In this document: piece after piece, positions 1 through 6,949 of the stretch
How positions within the stretch are numbered: the first letter of the stretch is position 1
Layout: every line of letters starts with the position of its first letter
Assembly (NCBI GenBank): GCA_028700975.1
Contig: JAQVRQ010000011.1
Span: forward strand, 1 to 41,024
Source of the DNA: Bacteroidales bacterium
GTDB taxonomy: Bacteria; Bacteroidota; Bacteroidia; Bacteroidales; UBA932
Length of the DNA: 41,024 nucleotides
Direction of reading: 5' to 3'
Made by a program: the position numbers and the translations under genes
The notes under the pieces: generated by a model
The model's database searches: none
Told to the model about the DNA's origin: nothing
What the model saw: the letters and a program-made list of their open reading frames with translations, nothing else

Positions 1-50
1 CAAACAATCAGTTTTAAAACTCAATAGACCTCTAGTTACTATTTCTTGTA

Positions 51-58
51 TATCTTTG
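51..58 (+). promoter_or_regulatory. Probable -7 promoter element of the ABC-F gene
   Basis: TATCTTTG matches the Bacteroidota -7 consensus TAnnTTTG exactly. It would start transcription near position 64, about 20 nt before the ATG at 86. I see no clear TTG at the expected -33 spacing, so the call rests on the -7 element and its position. Confidence 0.5.
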
Positions 59-85
59 CGGCTCATTTTTAAGAAAAAGATATAG

Positions 86-1726
86 ATGGTTTCCTGCGAC
101 GGGTTAAGTGTAGAGTTTGGTGGCACAGTGTTATTTGAGAACATTTCGTTTGTAATAAACGATAATGACAGAATAGCCCTTATGGGTAAGAATGGAGCGG
201 GTAAATCGACTCTACTTAAAATTCTTGCAGGGGAGCGAAATCCTTCGAGGGGAGTCATATCGGCCCCAAAAGATTCGCTGATTGCATATCTTCCTCAGCA
301 TCTGATGACTGAAGATGGTCGGACCGTTTTTGAGGAGGCCTCTCAGGCTTTTAAACATCTACACGATATTGAGGCTCAAATTGCTGATTACAACAGACAG
401 CTGGAGGAGAGAACAGATTATGAGTCTGAGGAGTATTACGGACTTATTGAGGAGCTCTCTGCTTTGAGCGAGAAGTATTACGCAGTTGACATAACCCATT
501 TTGAGGAGGATGTTGAGAAGGTTCTGCTCGGTCTTGGTTTTAAAAGGGAGGAGTTCACAAGGCAGACATCCGAGTTGAGCGGTGGATGGAGGATGCGGAT
601 TGAGCTGGCGAAAATTCTTTTACGCAAACCCGATGTTATCCTGCTTGATGAGCCTACAAACCACCTGGATATGGAGTCAATTATCTGGCTTGAGGAGTTC
701 CTTATCAATCAGGCAAAGGCTGTAGTTCTAATCTCACACGATAAATCTTTTGTGGATAATGTAACCAATAGAACCATTGAACTTACAATGGGTCGCATTT
801 ACGACTATAAGGTAAACTACTCGCACTATCTTGAACTCCGCAAAGAGCGCAGGGAACAGCAACAGAGGCAGTATGAGGATCAACAAAAGATGATTGCTGA
901 GACTAAAGAGTTTATAGAGAGATTTAAAGGAACATATTCAAAAACATTTCAGGTACAATCCCGTGTTAAAATGCTGGATAAACTGGAGCTGGTTGAGGTG
1001 GATGAAATAGACACATCGGCCTTAAAACTTAAGTTTCCTCCATCTCCACGAAGCGGTAACTTCCCGGTAATAATGGATGGAGTTGGAAAAAGTTATGAGG
1101 AGAAACGAATATTTTCTAATGCATCTCTAACTATTGACCGTGGAGATAAAGTTGCCTTTGTTGGAAGAAACGGAGAGGGAAAATCTACTCTGGTAAAGTG
1201 CATTATGAGAGAGATTGAACACGATGGTAAGCTCACGCTGGGGCACAATGTTCAAATTGGATATTTTGCTCAGAATCAGGCATCAATGCTTGACGAAAAT
1301 CTAACTGTTTTCCAGACAATTGATGATATTGCTGTAGGAGATATCCGCTCAAAAATCCGAGACCTTCTTGGTGCTTTTATGTTCGGCAGAGATGATGTTG
1401 ACAAAAAGGTGAAAGTGCTTTCAGGTGGTGAGAGAACGCGTCTTGCAATGATAAAATTACTACTGGAACCGGTTAATCTCCTTATACTTGACGAGCCAAC
1501 AAATCACCTGGACCTTAGGACTAAAGAGATTCTCAAACAAGCTCTTTTAGCATTTGACGGAACACTTATAGTAGTTTCACACGACAGAGACTTTCTGGAT
1601 GGACTGGTTACAAAGGTCTATGAATTTGGTAATGGGCAAATTAAAGAGCACCTTGAGACCATCCAGGGCTTCCTTGAAAAGAAAAGGATGGAGCATCTCA
1701 GAGAGATAGAGTTGAAATCTAATTAG
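86..1726 (+). CDS. ABC-F family ATPase (ribosome-associated, EttA/Uup/YdiF type)
   Basis: A soluble protein of 546 residues with two ABC ATPase domains and no membrane segment, which is the ABC-F architecture. Domain 1 has Walker A GKNGAGKST at residues 34-42, signature LSGGW near 163 and Walker B followed by DEPTNHLD near 185. A charged linker rich in Arg, Glu and Gln (about 245-310) matches the family's P-site tRNA-interaction motif. Domain 2 has GRNGEGKST near 359, LSGGE near 444 and DEPTNHLD near 467. ABC-F proteins act on the ribosome, helping translation through difficult states or protecting it from antibiotics. The subgroup cannot be fixed by eye, so no symbol is given. The start is supported by the promoter at 51-58 and by a beta strand beginning at once (MVSCDGLSVEFGG). 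The stop overlaps the convergent gene by 8 nt. Confidence 0.93.
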   Translation: MVSCDGLSVEFGGTVLFENISFVINDNDRIALMGKNGAGKSTLLKILAGERNPSRGVISAPKDSLIAYLPQHLMTEDGRTVFEEASQAFKHLHDIEAQIADYNRQLEERTDYESEEYYGLIEELSALSEKYYAVDITHFEEDVEKVLLGLGFKREEFTRQTSELSGGWRMRIELAKILLRKPDVILLDEPTNHLDMESIIWLEEFLINQAKAVVLISHDKSFVDNVTNRTIELTMGRIYDYKVNYSHYLELRKERREQQQRQYEDQQKMIAETKEFIERFKGTYSKTFQVQSRVKMLDKLELVEVDEIDTSALKLKFPPSPRSGNFPVIMDGVGKSYEEKRIFSNASLTIDRGDKVAFVGRNGEGKSTLVKCIMREIEHDGKLTLGHNVQIGYFAQNQASMLDENLTVFQTIDDIAVGDIRSKIRDLLGAFMFGRDDVDKKVKVLSGGERTRLAMIKLLLEPVNLLILDEPTNHLDLRTKEILKQALLAFDGTLIVVSHDRDFLDGLVTKVYEFGNGQIKEHLETIQGFLEKKRMEHLREIELKSN

Positions 1727-2264
1727 TCAGAGAGTTCTCTAAGAAATCTGTTAATTTGTTAAACGCCTTTTTAAAACTATTATTTAGACCTATATGGCCA
1801 CTTGTATGCCCCAAAGTGTTCATCTGTCTTCCTTCAATTTTGATTTTCTCTTCATAAACACTTTGGATATCGCCACTGTTGTCAATAATCTTTGCCTCAA
1901 TTCTAACACTAGCAATATAAACAGTTGACAAAAGAGTAGATTCAAATTTAAGCAAATTCAGCTTAAGCAAAATCGTACCACTTTGTGGATCCTCATTATA
2001 CCTATCCTCTGGAATGAGTGTTACCTGTGCATTTGGGAATGTCTGACCTAAATAATCCACAAAAATTGCATATAGTTCATCCTTAGTACATATCTCATTT
2101 AATTTCCTCTCATAAGTTCTGTTATCCTGAAAAACTACTGAAAGTTTCACATCACTTAATCCAGATTTTGGTTCAACTCTCTTTAATTGTGGCGGAAACA
2201 CATAACTCTGTGCAAAAGCAGAAAGTGGAAGAAGGATAAGCAAAAACAATATTACTCTTTTCAT
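1719..2264 (-). CDS. Secreted or periplasmic protein of unknown function
   Basis: A 181-residue protein that I do not recognise. It opens with a clear type I signal peptide (MKRVILFLLILLPLSAFAQS, cleavage predicted after about residue 18), with no lipobox Cys, so it should be exported as a soluble or outer-membrane-associated protein. The mature part looks alternating-strand and mixed. It includes a stretch around residues 95-145 with alternating hydrophobic residues (LLKLNLLKFESTLL, VYIASVRIEAKIID), a pattern seen in small lipid- or lipoprotein-binding folds, but that is only suggestive. It is transcribed alone from its own promoter, convergent with the ABC-F gene and divergent from the small membrane protein at 2401. 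No catalytic motif is visible. Confidence 0.75.
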   Translation of the reverse strand: MKRVILFLLILLPLSAFAQSYVFPPQLKRVEPKSGLSDVKLSVVFQDNRTYERKLNEICTKDELYAIFVDYLGQTFPNAQVTLIPEDRYNEDPQSGTILLKLNLLKFESTLLSTVYIASVRIEAKIIDNSGDIQSVYEEKIKIEGRQMNTLGHTSGHIGLNNSFKKAFNKLTDFLENSLTN

Positions 2265-2292
2265 AAATGAAACATTTATTGGTTTAAGATAA

Positions 2293-2325
2293 TAAATGTA
2301 AAATTAATTAATGTCACAATCAAAA
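2293..2325 (-). promoter_or_regulatory. Promoter of the secreted protein at 1719-2264
   Basis: On the minus strand TTTTG (2325 to 2321) is followed after 20 nt by TACATTTA (2300 to 2293). This fits the Bacteroidota -33/-7 layout with one mismatch in the last base of the -7 element. Transcription would start near 2287, about 22 nt before the ATG. Confidence 0.5.
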
Positions 2326-2400
2326 TATTCAGCTTCAATAAATTTTTCTTTTAATTAAGATTAAACATTTCTTTATTTACATTCTATCAAATTAACAACA

Positions 2401-2670
2401 ATGGAGCTTAACGAAGAGGATATTAAATTAATCAATAGAAAAAAAAGAAAGGCATATATTTACTGTATACTTATTCAATCAGTTGGAATAGCCAATGTTT
2501 TATATCAACTTCTATTTCATTTTTCTGATCCGTGGAAATATTTCGTTGGAATCAATTCTAGTATTATACTGGTCAGTGAAATAGTTTATATATTGGTCAA
2601 TAGAAGATATAATCAAGACATTAAGGATAATGCAAAAAAAAGTATTAATTTACCATACGACTCGCAGTAA
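2401..2670 (+). CDS. Small membrane protein of unknown function
   Basis: An 89-residue protein that I do not recognise. A charged N-terminus (acidic residues 2-7, then a KKRK cluster) precedes two hydrophobic segments, about residues 20-40 and 50-67, separated by a short aromatic loop (FHFSDPWKYF). The C-terminus is charged and Asn/Lys-rich. By the positive-inside rule both termini probably face the cytoplasm. It is very A+T rich compared with the surrounding genes. It stands alone between a divergent secreted protein and the asnA leader, with no obvious partner. The upstream DNA has only a poor -7 match (TACATTCT at 2378-2385). Confidence 0.6.
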   Translation: MELNEEDIKLINRKKRKAYIYCILIQSVGIANVLYQLLFHFSDPWKYFVGINSSIILVSEIVYILVNRRYNQDIKDNAKKSINLPYDSQ

Positions 2671-2701
2671 AACAGTATTGGAGATTATATTTAATACAAA
2701 C

Positions 2702-2732
2702 TTATGGACATAAAAAAATAATTGTAACTTCG
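2702..2732 (+). promoter_or_regulatory. Probable promoter of the asnA leader transcript
   Basis: TTA at 2702-2704 and TAACTTCG at 2725-2732 are separated by 20 nt, the usual Bacteroidota spacing. Each element has one mismatch to TTG / TAnnTTTG. Transcription would begin near 2739, about 15 nt before the leader ATG at 2754. Confidence 0.45.
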
Positions 2733-2753
2733 CAACTGACAAAAAGAGTCGAA

Positions 2754-2837
2754 ATGTATATACACACTAACAATCTTCTTAATAACAACCTGAATAATAA
2801 TAGCATTCGGGCAAGGAGGTTGTGTAACAAAGTGTAA
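2754..2837 (+). CDS. asnA leader peptide, 27 residues, asparagine-rich
   Basis: A 27-codon reading frame opens at ATG 2754 and closes at TAA 2835-2837. It encodes nine asparagines. Eight of them fall in codons 6-16 (2769-2801), as pairs and triplets written with both AAC and AAT. The next gene is asparagine synthetase. A run of codons for the end product of the following gene is the hallmark of ribosome-mediated transcription attenuation, as in the trp and his leaders. A ribosome stalled on the Asn codons covers RNA up to about 2814 and leaves the antiterminator segment at 2815-2823 free. A ribosome that reaches the stop codon covers that segment. The peptide itself probably has no other role. 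The frame is too short for ordinary gene finders. Confidence 0.85.
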   Translation: MYIHTNNLLNNNLNNNSIRARRLCNKV

Positions 2838-2895
2838 TCAAGATAAAATAAATTAAGAAAAATCACTAAAGACAGCCTCCCGTAACGGAGGCTGT
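2785..2895 (+). promoter_or_regulatory. Transcription attenuator of asnA (segments 1, 2, 3, 4)
   Basis: Four segments can form three competing helices. Segment 1, ACAACCT (2785-2791), lies inside the Asn codons and is the exact complement of AGGTTGT (2817-2823), part of segment 2. Segment 2, GGAGGTTGT (2815-2823), pairs over 9 bp with segment 3, ACAGCCTCC (2872-2880), with one G-U pair. Segment 3 is the exact complement of segment 4, GGAGGCTGT (2887-2895), the terminator stem. Inferred logic: with enough Asn-tRNA the ribosome masks segment 2, so 3:4 forms and transcription stops. With scarce Asn-tRNA the ribosome stalls, 2:3 forms and asnA is transcribed. Without translation, 1:2 forms and termination is the default. 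Confidence 0.85.
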
Positions 2896-2901
2896 TTTTT
2901 T
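2872..2901 (+). terminator. Intrinsic terminator, the attenuated arm of the asnA leader
   Basis: ACAGCCTCC (2872-2880) and GGAGGCTGT (2887-2895) form a perfect 9-bp stem with a 6-nt loop, followed at once by a run of seven T (2895-2901). It lies 27 nt upstream of the asnA ATG and 34 nt after the leader stop codon. Confidence 0.92.
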
Positions 2902-2928
2902 ATTCCAAATGCTCAAAAAGAAAAAAAG

Positions 2929-3936
2929 ATGGACTATTTTCAACTACTGGAAACCGAAGAGGCAATTACCTTCGTAAAAGAGAGATTTGAGAGAGAGCTC
3001 TGCTGTAAACTTAATCTTGTGAGGGTATCCTCGCCCATTGCAATACTGGAAGGGAACGGGATCAACGATGATCTTAATGGTGTTGAGCGGCCTGTGTCAT
3101 TCGCGGTTAAGTCACTTGGAGAGAACAGGGCACAAATTGTACACTCTCTTGCCAAGTGGAAAAGGATAAGACTTATGCAAATGGGAATGCCTCCGGGAAG
3201 AGGGATTATAACTGATATGAGGGCGTTAAGGCCTGATGAGGAGTATACAAATCTCCACTCGGTCTATGTGGACCAGTGGGACTGGGAGCAGACGATAGAT
3301 GAAAGTGAGAGAGGACTGAGTAAATTGAAAGATTGTGTAGAGAATATTTATGGAGCTCTGAGAATAACGGAGGCCGAGGTATCAGCAAGGTATCCTGATA
3401 TAGATTCTGTTCTGCCTGAAAAGATTGTCTTTATTCAATCGGAGGAGCTGCTTAAAAGACACCCCTCTCTTAGTGCAAAAGATAGGGAGTATGAGGCTGC
3501 TAAAGAGTTTGGGGCAATTTTTATTATGGGCATTGGTGGAAAACTTTCCAATGGAGAGGTACATGACGGAAGGGCTCCGGATTACGATGACTGGAGCACT
3601 CAAACCGATGAAGGTTATTCAGGCCTGAATGGAGATATAATTGTGTGGCACCCAGTACTTAAATGTCCTTTAGAACTCTCTTCAATGGGTATAAGGGTAA
3701 ATTCTGAGGGACTTACGAAACAACTCATTATCAGAGAATGCACAGAGCGTACAAACCTTCTCTATCATTCACTTTTGCTTAGTGAAAAACTCCCTTTGAC
3801 TGTTGGTGGAGGAATTGGTCAATCACGTGTATGTATGTTTTTGCTCAAAAAGAGGCATATTGGCGAGGTTCAGGTGGGAATTTGGTCAGATGAGCAGAGA
3901 GAATCACTAGCACAGGAGGGTGTTGAACTGCTATAA
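2929..3936 (+). CDS. asnA: Aspartate-ammonia ligase (ammonia-dependent asparagine synthetase A)
   Basis: A 335-residue cytoplasmic enzyme, close to the usual AsnA length of about 330. It makes L-asparagine from L-aspartate and ammonia with ATP cleaved to AMP, and is structurally related to class II aminoacyl-tRNA synthetases. Family-typical stretches are visible: GMPPGRGIITDMRALRPDE near residues 86-104, YVDQWDWE near 118-125, an internal GGKLSNGEVHDGRAPDYDDW region, and the C-terminal GGGIGQSRVCMFLL, which is the class II motif 3-like ATP site. ATG 2929 follows an A-rich stretch with no Shine-Dalgarno sequence, normal for this phylum. The gene sits alone behind the Asn-rich leader and terminator, so expression should respond to Asn-tRNA charging. 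Its stop overlaps the convergent hydrolase gene by 6 nt. Confidence 0.96.
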   Translation: MDYFQLLETEEAITFVKERFERELCCKLNLVRVSSPIAILEGNGINDDLNGVERPVSFAVKSLGENRAQIVHSLAKWKRIRLMQMGMPPGRGIITDMRALRPDEEYTNLHSVYVDQWDWEQTIDESERGLSKLKDCVENIYGALRITEAEVSARYPDIDSVLPEKIVFIQSEELLKRHPSLSAKDREYEAAKEFGAIFIMGIGGKLSNGEVHDGRAPDYDDWSTQTDEGYSGLNGDIIVWHPVLKCPLELSSMGIRVNSEGLTKQLIIRECTERTNLLYHSLLLSEKLPLTVGGGIGQSRVCMFLLKKRHIGEVQVGIWSDEQRESLAQEGVELL

Positions 3937-5022
3937 AATAATCTCTCCGGTAATTATCTCTTTTACCTTTTGGGGCTCCTCAAAAACCGGGCTGTGTGCC
4001 GAGTTTTCAAATGTAAAGAAGGCTTTACGTGGAGCCTCGATCAAATCAAAATACCCCTTTGCTAATTTATATGAAACCGTCTGGTCGTAAACTCCGTGAA
4101 AAAAATAAATTGGTATTTCAAATTTGAGGCACTCTTTTGACAAATCGGTTGTTACAACCTCGTTCCACATCCAACTTACACCTGATTGAGATTTACCTCT
4201 CCATAAATTGATCTTCTCTTTTATTGTGAATTCTCTATTAAGTAAAGATGGCAAAAAGAGACCTGTAACAACTGAAGTCATATCCCTTGTTGTCCCCACA
4301 CCAATAGAGTGCATCGCTTTATCCCTAATTTTTAGATATTCGTATGAAATACCAGACTCCTTAGTTATGGTTGCCTTAGAAAGAGTCTCATACATTTTAG
4401 TATTGCCCAACTCCTTATATTTTTGTATCATATATTCAAGGGAGAGCCTCTCTGACTCAAGCTGATTAGAAATTTGAGCAACTCCAATGTAGGCGTGATA
4501 CAACTCAGGATGTGCAGAGGCTGTTTTTATTCCAAGAAATGACCCACCTGAATGGCCCATAAGGTATATCTTCTCTTTCCCAAACCTACTAATCAGATAT
4601 TTTGAAATTTCCTCTGTATCAGATATCATAAGTTCAGATGGAATTGAAGAGCCCTCAATTTTTCCGTAAGAGAGTCCACATCCTCTCTGGTCCCACCAAA
4701 CAACTGTAAAATAATCCTCCAGAGCTGTTGGATAACTAGCATTAAGGAAATAGGTGGGCATTCCTCCGTGAAGATATAATAGGACAGGATTATTAATGTT
4801 TTTACTTTTGATAACCATTCCCATCCTATATCCGTTTATCTCAATAAATATCTTTTCAGATAGGCTGCCGGCAATTATCTCGCCATTTTCATCTCTTAGA
4901 GGAGTAGGAATACCTTTACTTCTCAACATAATATATCCTGCTGAAATTACAATTGCAATCAGGAGTAATGAAATAATTATTAACATTCCGTAACCGGTTG
5001 ATTTGAATAATTTACTAACCAT
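3931..5022 (-). CDS. Membrane-anchored alpha/beta hydrolase (proline iminopeptidase-like)
   Basis: A 363-residue protein with one N-terminal hydrophobic segment (about residues 10-32), likely an uncleaved anchor that places the enzyme outside the inner membrane. The alpha/beta-hydrolase fold is marked by the oxyanion-loop YLHGG near residue 83, WWDQRGCG near 108, the nucleophile elbow GHSGGS near 156, an acid candidate in FHGVYDQTV near 314, and the catalytic His in ENSAHSP near 343. The DQRGCG and HGG motifs resemble the S33 proline iminopeptidase family, though the substrate cannot be told. It is a single gene converging on asnA with a 6-nt overlap of the ends. No strong promoter was found upstream. 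Confidence 0.85.
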   Translation of the reverse strand: MVSKLFKSTGYGMLIIISLLLIAIVISAGYIMLRSKGIPTPLRDENGEIIAGSLSEKIFIEINGYRMGMVIKSKNINNPVLLYLHGGMPTYFLNASYPTALEDYFTVVWWDQRGCGLSYGKIEGSSIPSELMISDTEEISKYLISRFGKEKIYLMGHSGGSFLGIKTASAHPELYHAYIGVAQISNQLESERLSLEYMIQKYKELGNTKMYETLSKATITKESGISYEYLKIRDKAMHSIGVGTTRDMTSVVTGLFLPSLLNREFTIKEKINLWRGKSQSGVSWMWNEVVTTDLSKECLKFEIPIYFFHGVYDQTVSYKLAKGYFDLIEAPRKAFFTFENSAHSPVFEEPQKVKEIITGEIIL

Positions 5023-5096
5023 TTTGCAATATGCAAAAAAGAATTTTTGAGTAAAAATAAATATTATTGAAGGTGAGATTTTATATCCATAATTTA

Positions 5097-5104
5097 TACC
5101 TTTG
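5097..5104 (+). promoter_or_regulatory. -7 promoter element of the mgtC-like gene
   Basis: TACCTTTG matches TAnnTTTG exactly. It ends only 7 nt before the ATG at 5112, so the transcript would be leaderless or nearly so. No TTG is seen at the expected -33 distance. Confidence 0.5.
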
Positions 5105-5111
5105 AAGTATT

Positions 5112-5789
5112 ATGTTAACGACAAACGAAATAATAATAAGGCTTCTGCTTGCCTCTGCTTTTGGAGGCCTTATTGGTCTGGAGCGGGAGAGAAAAGACTG
5201 GGCAGCGGGCTTAAGAACACATATGATGGTCAGCGTTGGCTCCTGCCTCATTATGATTGTATCATCTTTTGGTTTTTCAGATATTCTTGGTGCAGAAAAT
5301 GTATCGCTTGATCCATCAAGGGTAGCCTCACAAGTGATAAGCGGAATTGGCTTTATTGGGGCAGGAACCATTCTCTTTCTCAAACAGGGAGCTATCCGTG
5401 GCCTGACAACTGCATCAGGACTATGGACAGTTGCTGCTATAGGCCTCGCTACCGGTGGTGGGCTCTATTTTGCAGCTGGTGCAACAACTGTTATTGCTCT
5501 TGTTATCCTTTGGGCGCTCAAACCACTTGAACGAACCTACTTCAGAAAATTCAAACCAATATCTCTTAGAGTTACCGCATATCCCGGATCAGATTCAAAT
5601 TTTGTTAAAGCGTTGCTGGATAAAGAGGAACTAAAAATACAGAGCTTCAATCTGGAGAGAGCTCAAAACGAACTTATCTACGATTTCAAGTTTGAAAATA
5701 CAGAAATTTCTAAACTTGAAATTATTATTAACGAACTTAGAAACGAGCCATCTATAAAAGAGGTGAGCTGGAGTAGATACAGCGGGTAA
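5112..5789 (+). CDS. MgtC/SapB family membrane protein
   Basis: A 225-residue inner-membrane protein with four or five hydrophobic segments in residues 8-140, then a soluble C-terminal domain of about 75 residues with an ACT-like pattern. Family motifs are clear: GGLIGLERERKDWAAGLRTH near residues 18-37, with the conserved acidic/basic cluster, then QVISGIGFIGAGTI near 75-88 and RGLTTASGLWTVAAIGLA near 95-112. MgtC proteins are linked to growth at low Mg2+ and, in pathogens, to intramacrophage survival and F-ATPase inhibition. The molecular role here is not known. The conserved first segment begins right after the chosen ATG, so the nearly leaderless start is probably correct. The S9 peptidase follows 44 nt later. 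Confidence 0.9.
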   Translation: MLTTNEIIIRLLLASAFGGLIGLERERKDWAAGLRTHMMVSVGSCLIMIVSSFGFSDILGAENVSLDPSRVASQVISGIGFIGAGTILFLKQGAIRGLTTASGLWTVAAIGLATGGGLYFAAGATTVIALVILWALKPLERTYFRKFKPISLRVTAYPGSDSNFVKALLDKEELKIQSFNLERAQNELIYDFKFENTEISKLEIIINELRNEPSIKEVSWSRYSG

Positions 5790-5800
5790 AAAAAAGTTCG

Positions 5801-5808
5801 TACCTTTA
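5801..5808 (+). promoter_or_regulatory. Possible -7 element of the S9 peptidase gene
   Basis: TACCTTTA has one mismatch to TAnnTTTG, 25 nt before the ATG at 5834. The TTG at 5810, which would lengthen the reading frame, lies at the probable transcription start and is unlikely to be used. Confidence 0.3.
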
Positions 5809-5833
5809 ATTGTCTAATCATCCTAAACTTTTT

Positions 5834-6937
5834 ATGAAAAAAATATTTTTAGCAACTCTTTTTGTAGTGCTATGGGCGCTAGTTCCGGCACAGAATAATC
5901 AAACTACAGGTTCTGAACAAAACGTTGAATCACAGCTCCTCAAGGAAATTTCGGTTCTCAAAAAACAGATTGAAAGCCAGAGACATACTCACGATCAAAT
6001 TATTAAAAAGGTAGATGATCTTATGTGGCATCAGATGCTTGGAGATATAGCATATGTAGACAAGGTAAGGTTAACAGGCCCTCCCAGATGGAAGGCAAAG
6101 AGAGAGAATGATAAATTTGCAACTAACCCATTGCAATTCTATACTTACGTTTTCATTCCAAAAGATGTAAATACTACAGAAAAATATCCTCTTATCGTTC
6201 TCCCTCATAGTGGAATTCACGCAGACTTCTCCACATACTACGCTCATATTGTAAGAGAGCTTATAGCTCAGGGCTATATTGTTGTATCGGCAGAGTACAG
6301 AGGCTCAACCGGATATGGAAGAGATACCTATGAAAACATTGACTATGGTGGATTGGAAAACGAAGATGTAATGGTTAGCAGAGATTATATGCTGGAGAAC
6401 TATAATATTGTTGATAAGGAGAGAGTTGCCATAATTGGATGGAGTCACGGTGGGATGATATCTTTAATGAACATACTCAGGTATCCCAACGAGTTCAAAT
6501 GTGCTTTTGCAGGTGTTCCTGTTAGCGATCTTGCAAACAGACTTGCTTCTCACGATCCATCCTATACAGCCTATTTTACAGCTCCTTACCACATTGGGAA
6601 ATCGATTGAAGAGGATCCTGCTGAGTACAAAAGAAGATCACCATCTACATATGCCCACCTTCTTGACAGACCGCTCCTCATCCATACAAATACCAACGAT
6701 AATGATGTATATGTAGAAGAGGTTCTGCTTATGATTGACTCACTAAAAGCAAATAATAAAAAGTTTGAATACAAAGTGTTTCAGAACGCCTCTGGCGGAC
6801 ACGGTTTTGACAGAATTGACACTAAAGAGTCAACAGATATCAGATATACTATCCACAAATTCCTTGAAAGGTATATGAATCCTCCAAAACCTTTTGGAAG
6901 TGAAGCCGATATGAGGAGAGCAGCTTATAAATTCTAA
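5834..6937 (+). CDS. Secreted S9-family (prolyl oligopeptidase-like) serine peptidase
   Basis: A 367-residue protein with a signal peptide (MKKIFLATLFVVLWALVPAQ), so periplasmic or secreted. After a short helical, Gln/Lys-rich stretch (about 25-70) comes one alpha/beta-hydrolase domain of the S9 type: the strand PLIVLPHSG, then VVSAEYRGSTGYGRD (typical of S9), the nucleophile motif GWSHGG with Ser at about 204, an acid candidate in TNTNDNDVY near 289, and the catalytic His in ASGGHGFDR near 322. The beta-propeller that usually covers the S9 active site is absent, so larger substrates may be reached. Acyl-aminoacyl peptidase or esterase activity is equally possible. I chose ATG 5834 because the upstream TTG (5810) would bury the signal peptide and sits in the promoter. 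The antiporter gene starts 12 nt later. Confidence 0.87.
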   Translation: MKKIFLATLFVVLWALVPAQNNQTTGSEQNVESQLLKEISVLKKQIESQRHTHDQIIKKVDDLMWHQMLGDIAYVDKVRLTGPPRWKAKRENDKFATNPLQFYTYVFIPKDVNTTEKYPLIVLPHSGIHADFSTYYAHIVRELIAQGYIVVSAEYRGSTGYGRDTYENIDYGGLENEDVMVSRDYMLENYNIVDKERVAIIGWSHGGMISLMNILRYPNEFKCAFAGVPVSDLANRLASHDPSYTAYFTAPYHIGKSIEEDPAEYKRRSPSTYAHLLDRPLLIHTNTNDNDVYVEEVLLMIDSLKANNKKFEYKVFQNASGGHGFDRIDTKESTDIRYTIHKFLERYMNPPKPFGSEADMRRAAYKF

Positions 6938-6949
6938 TTCTTGTGTATT

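Noticed and set aside
2739-2901. T-box riboswitch as the control of asnA
   Set aside because: T-boxes need a specifier loop and a conserved T-box sequence (AAGGGUGGNACCGCG-like) before the terminator. Neither is present, and the leader is short and clearly coding.
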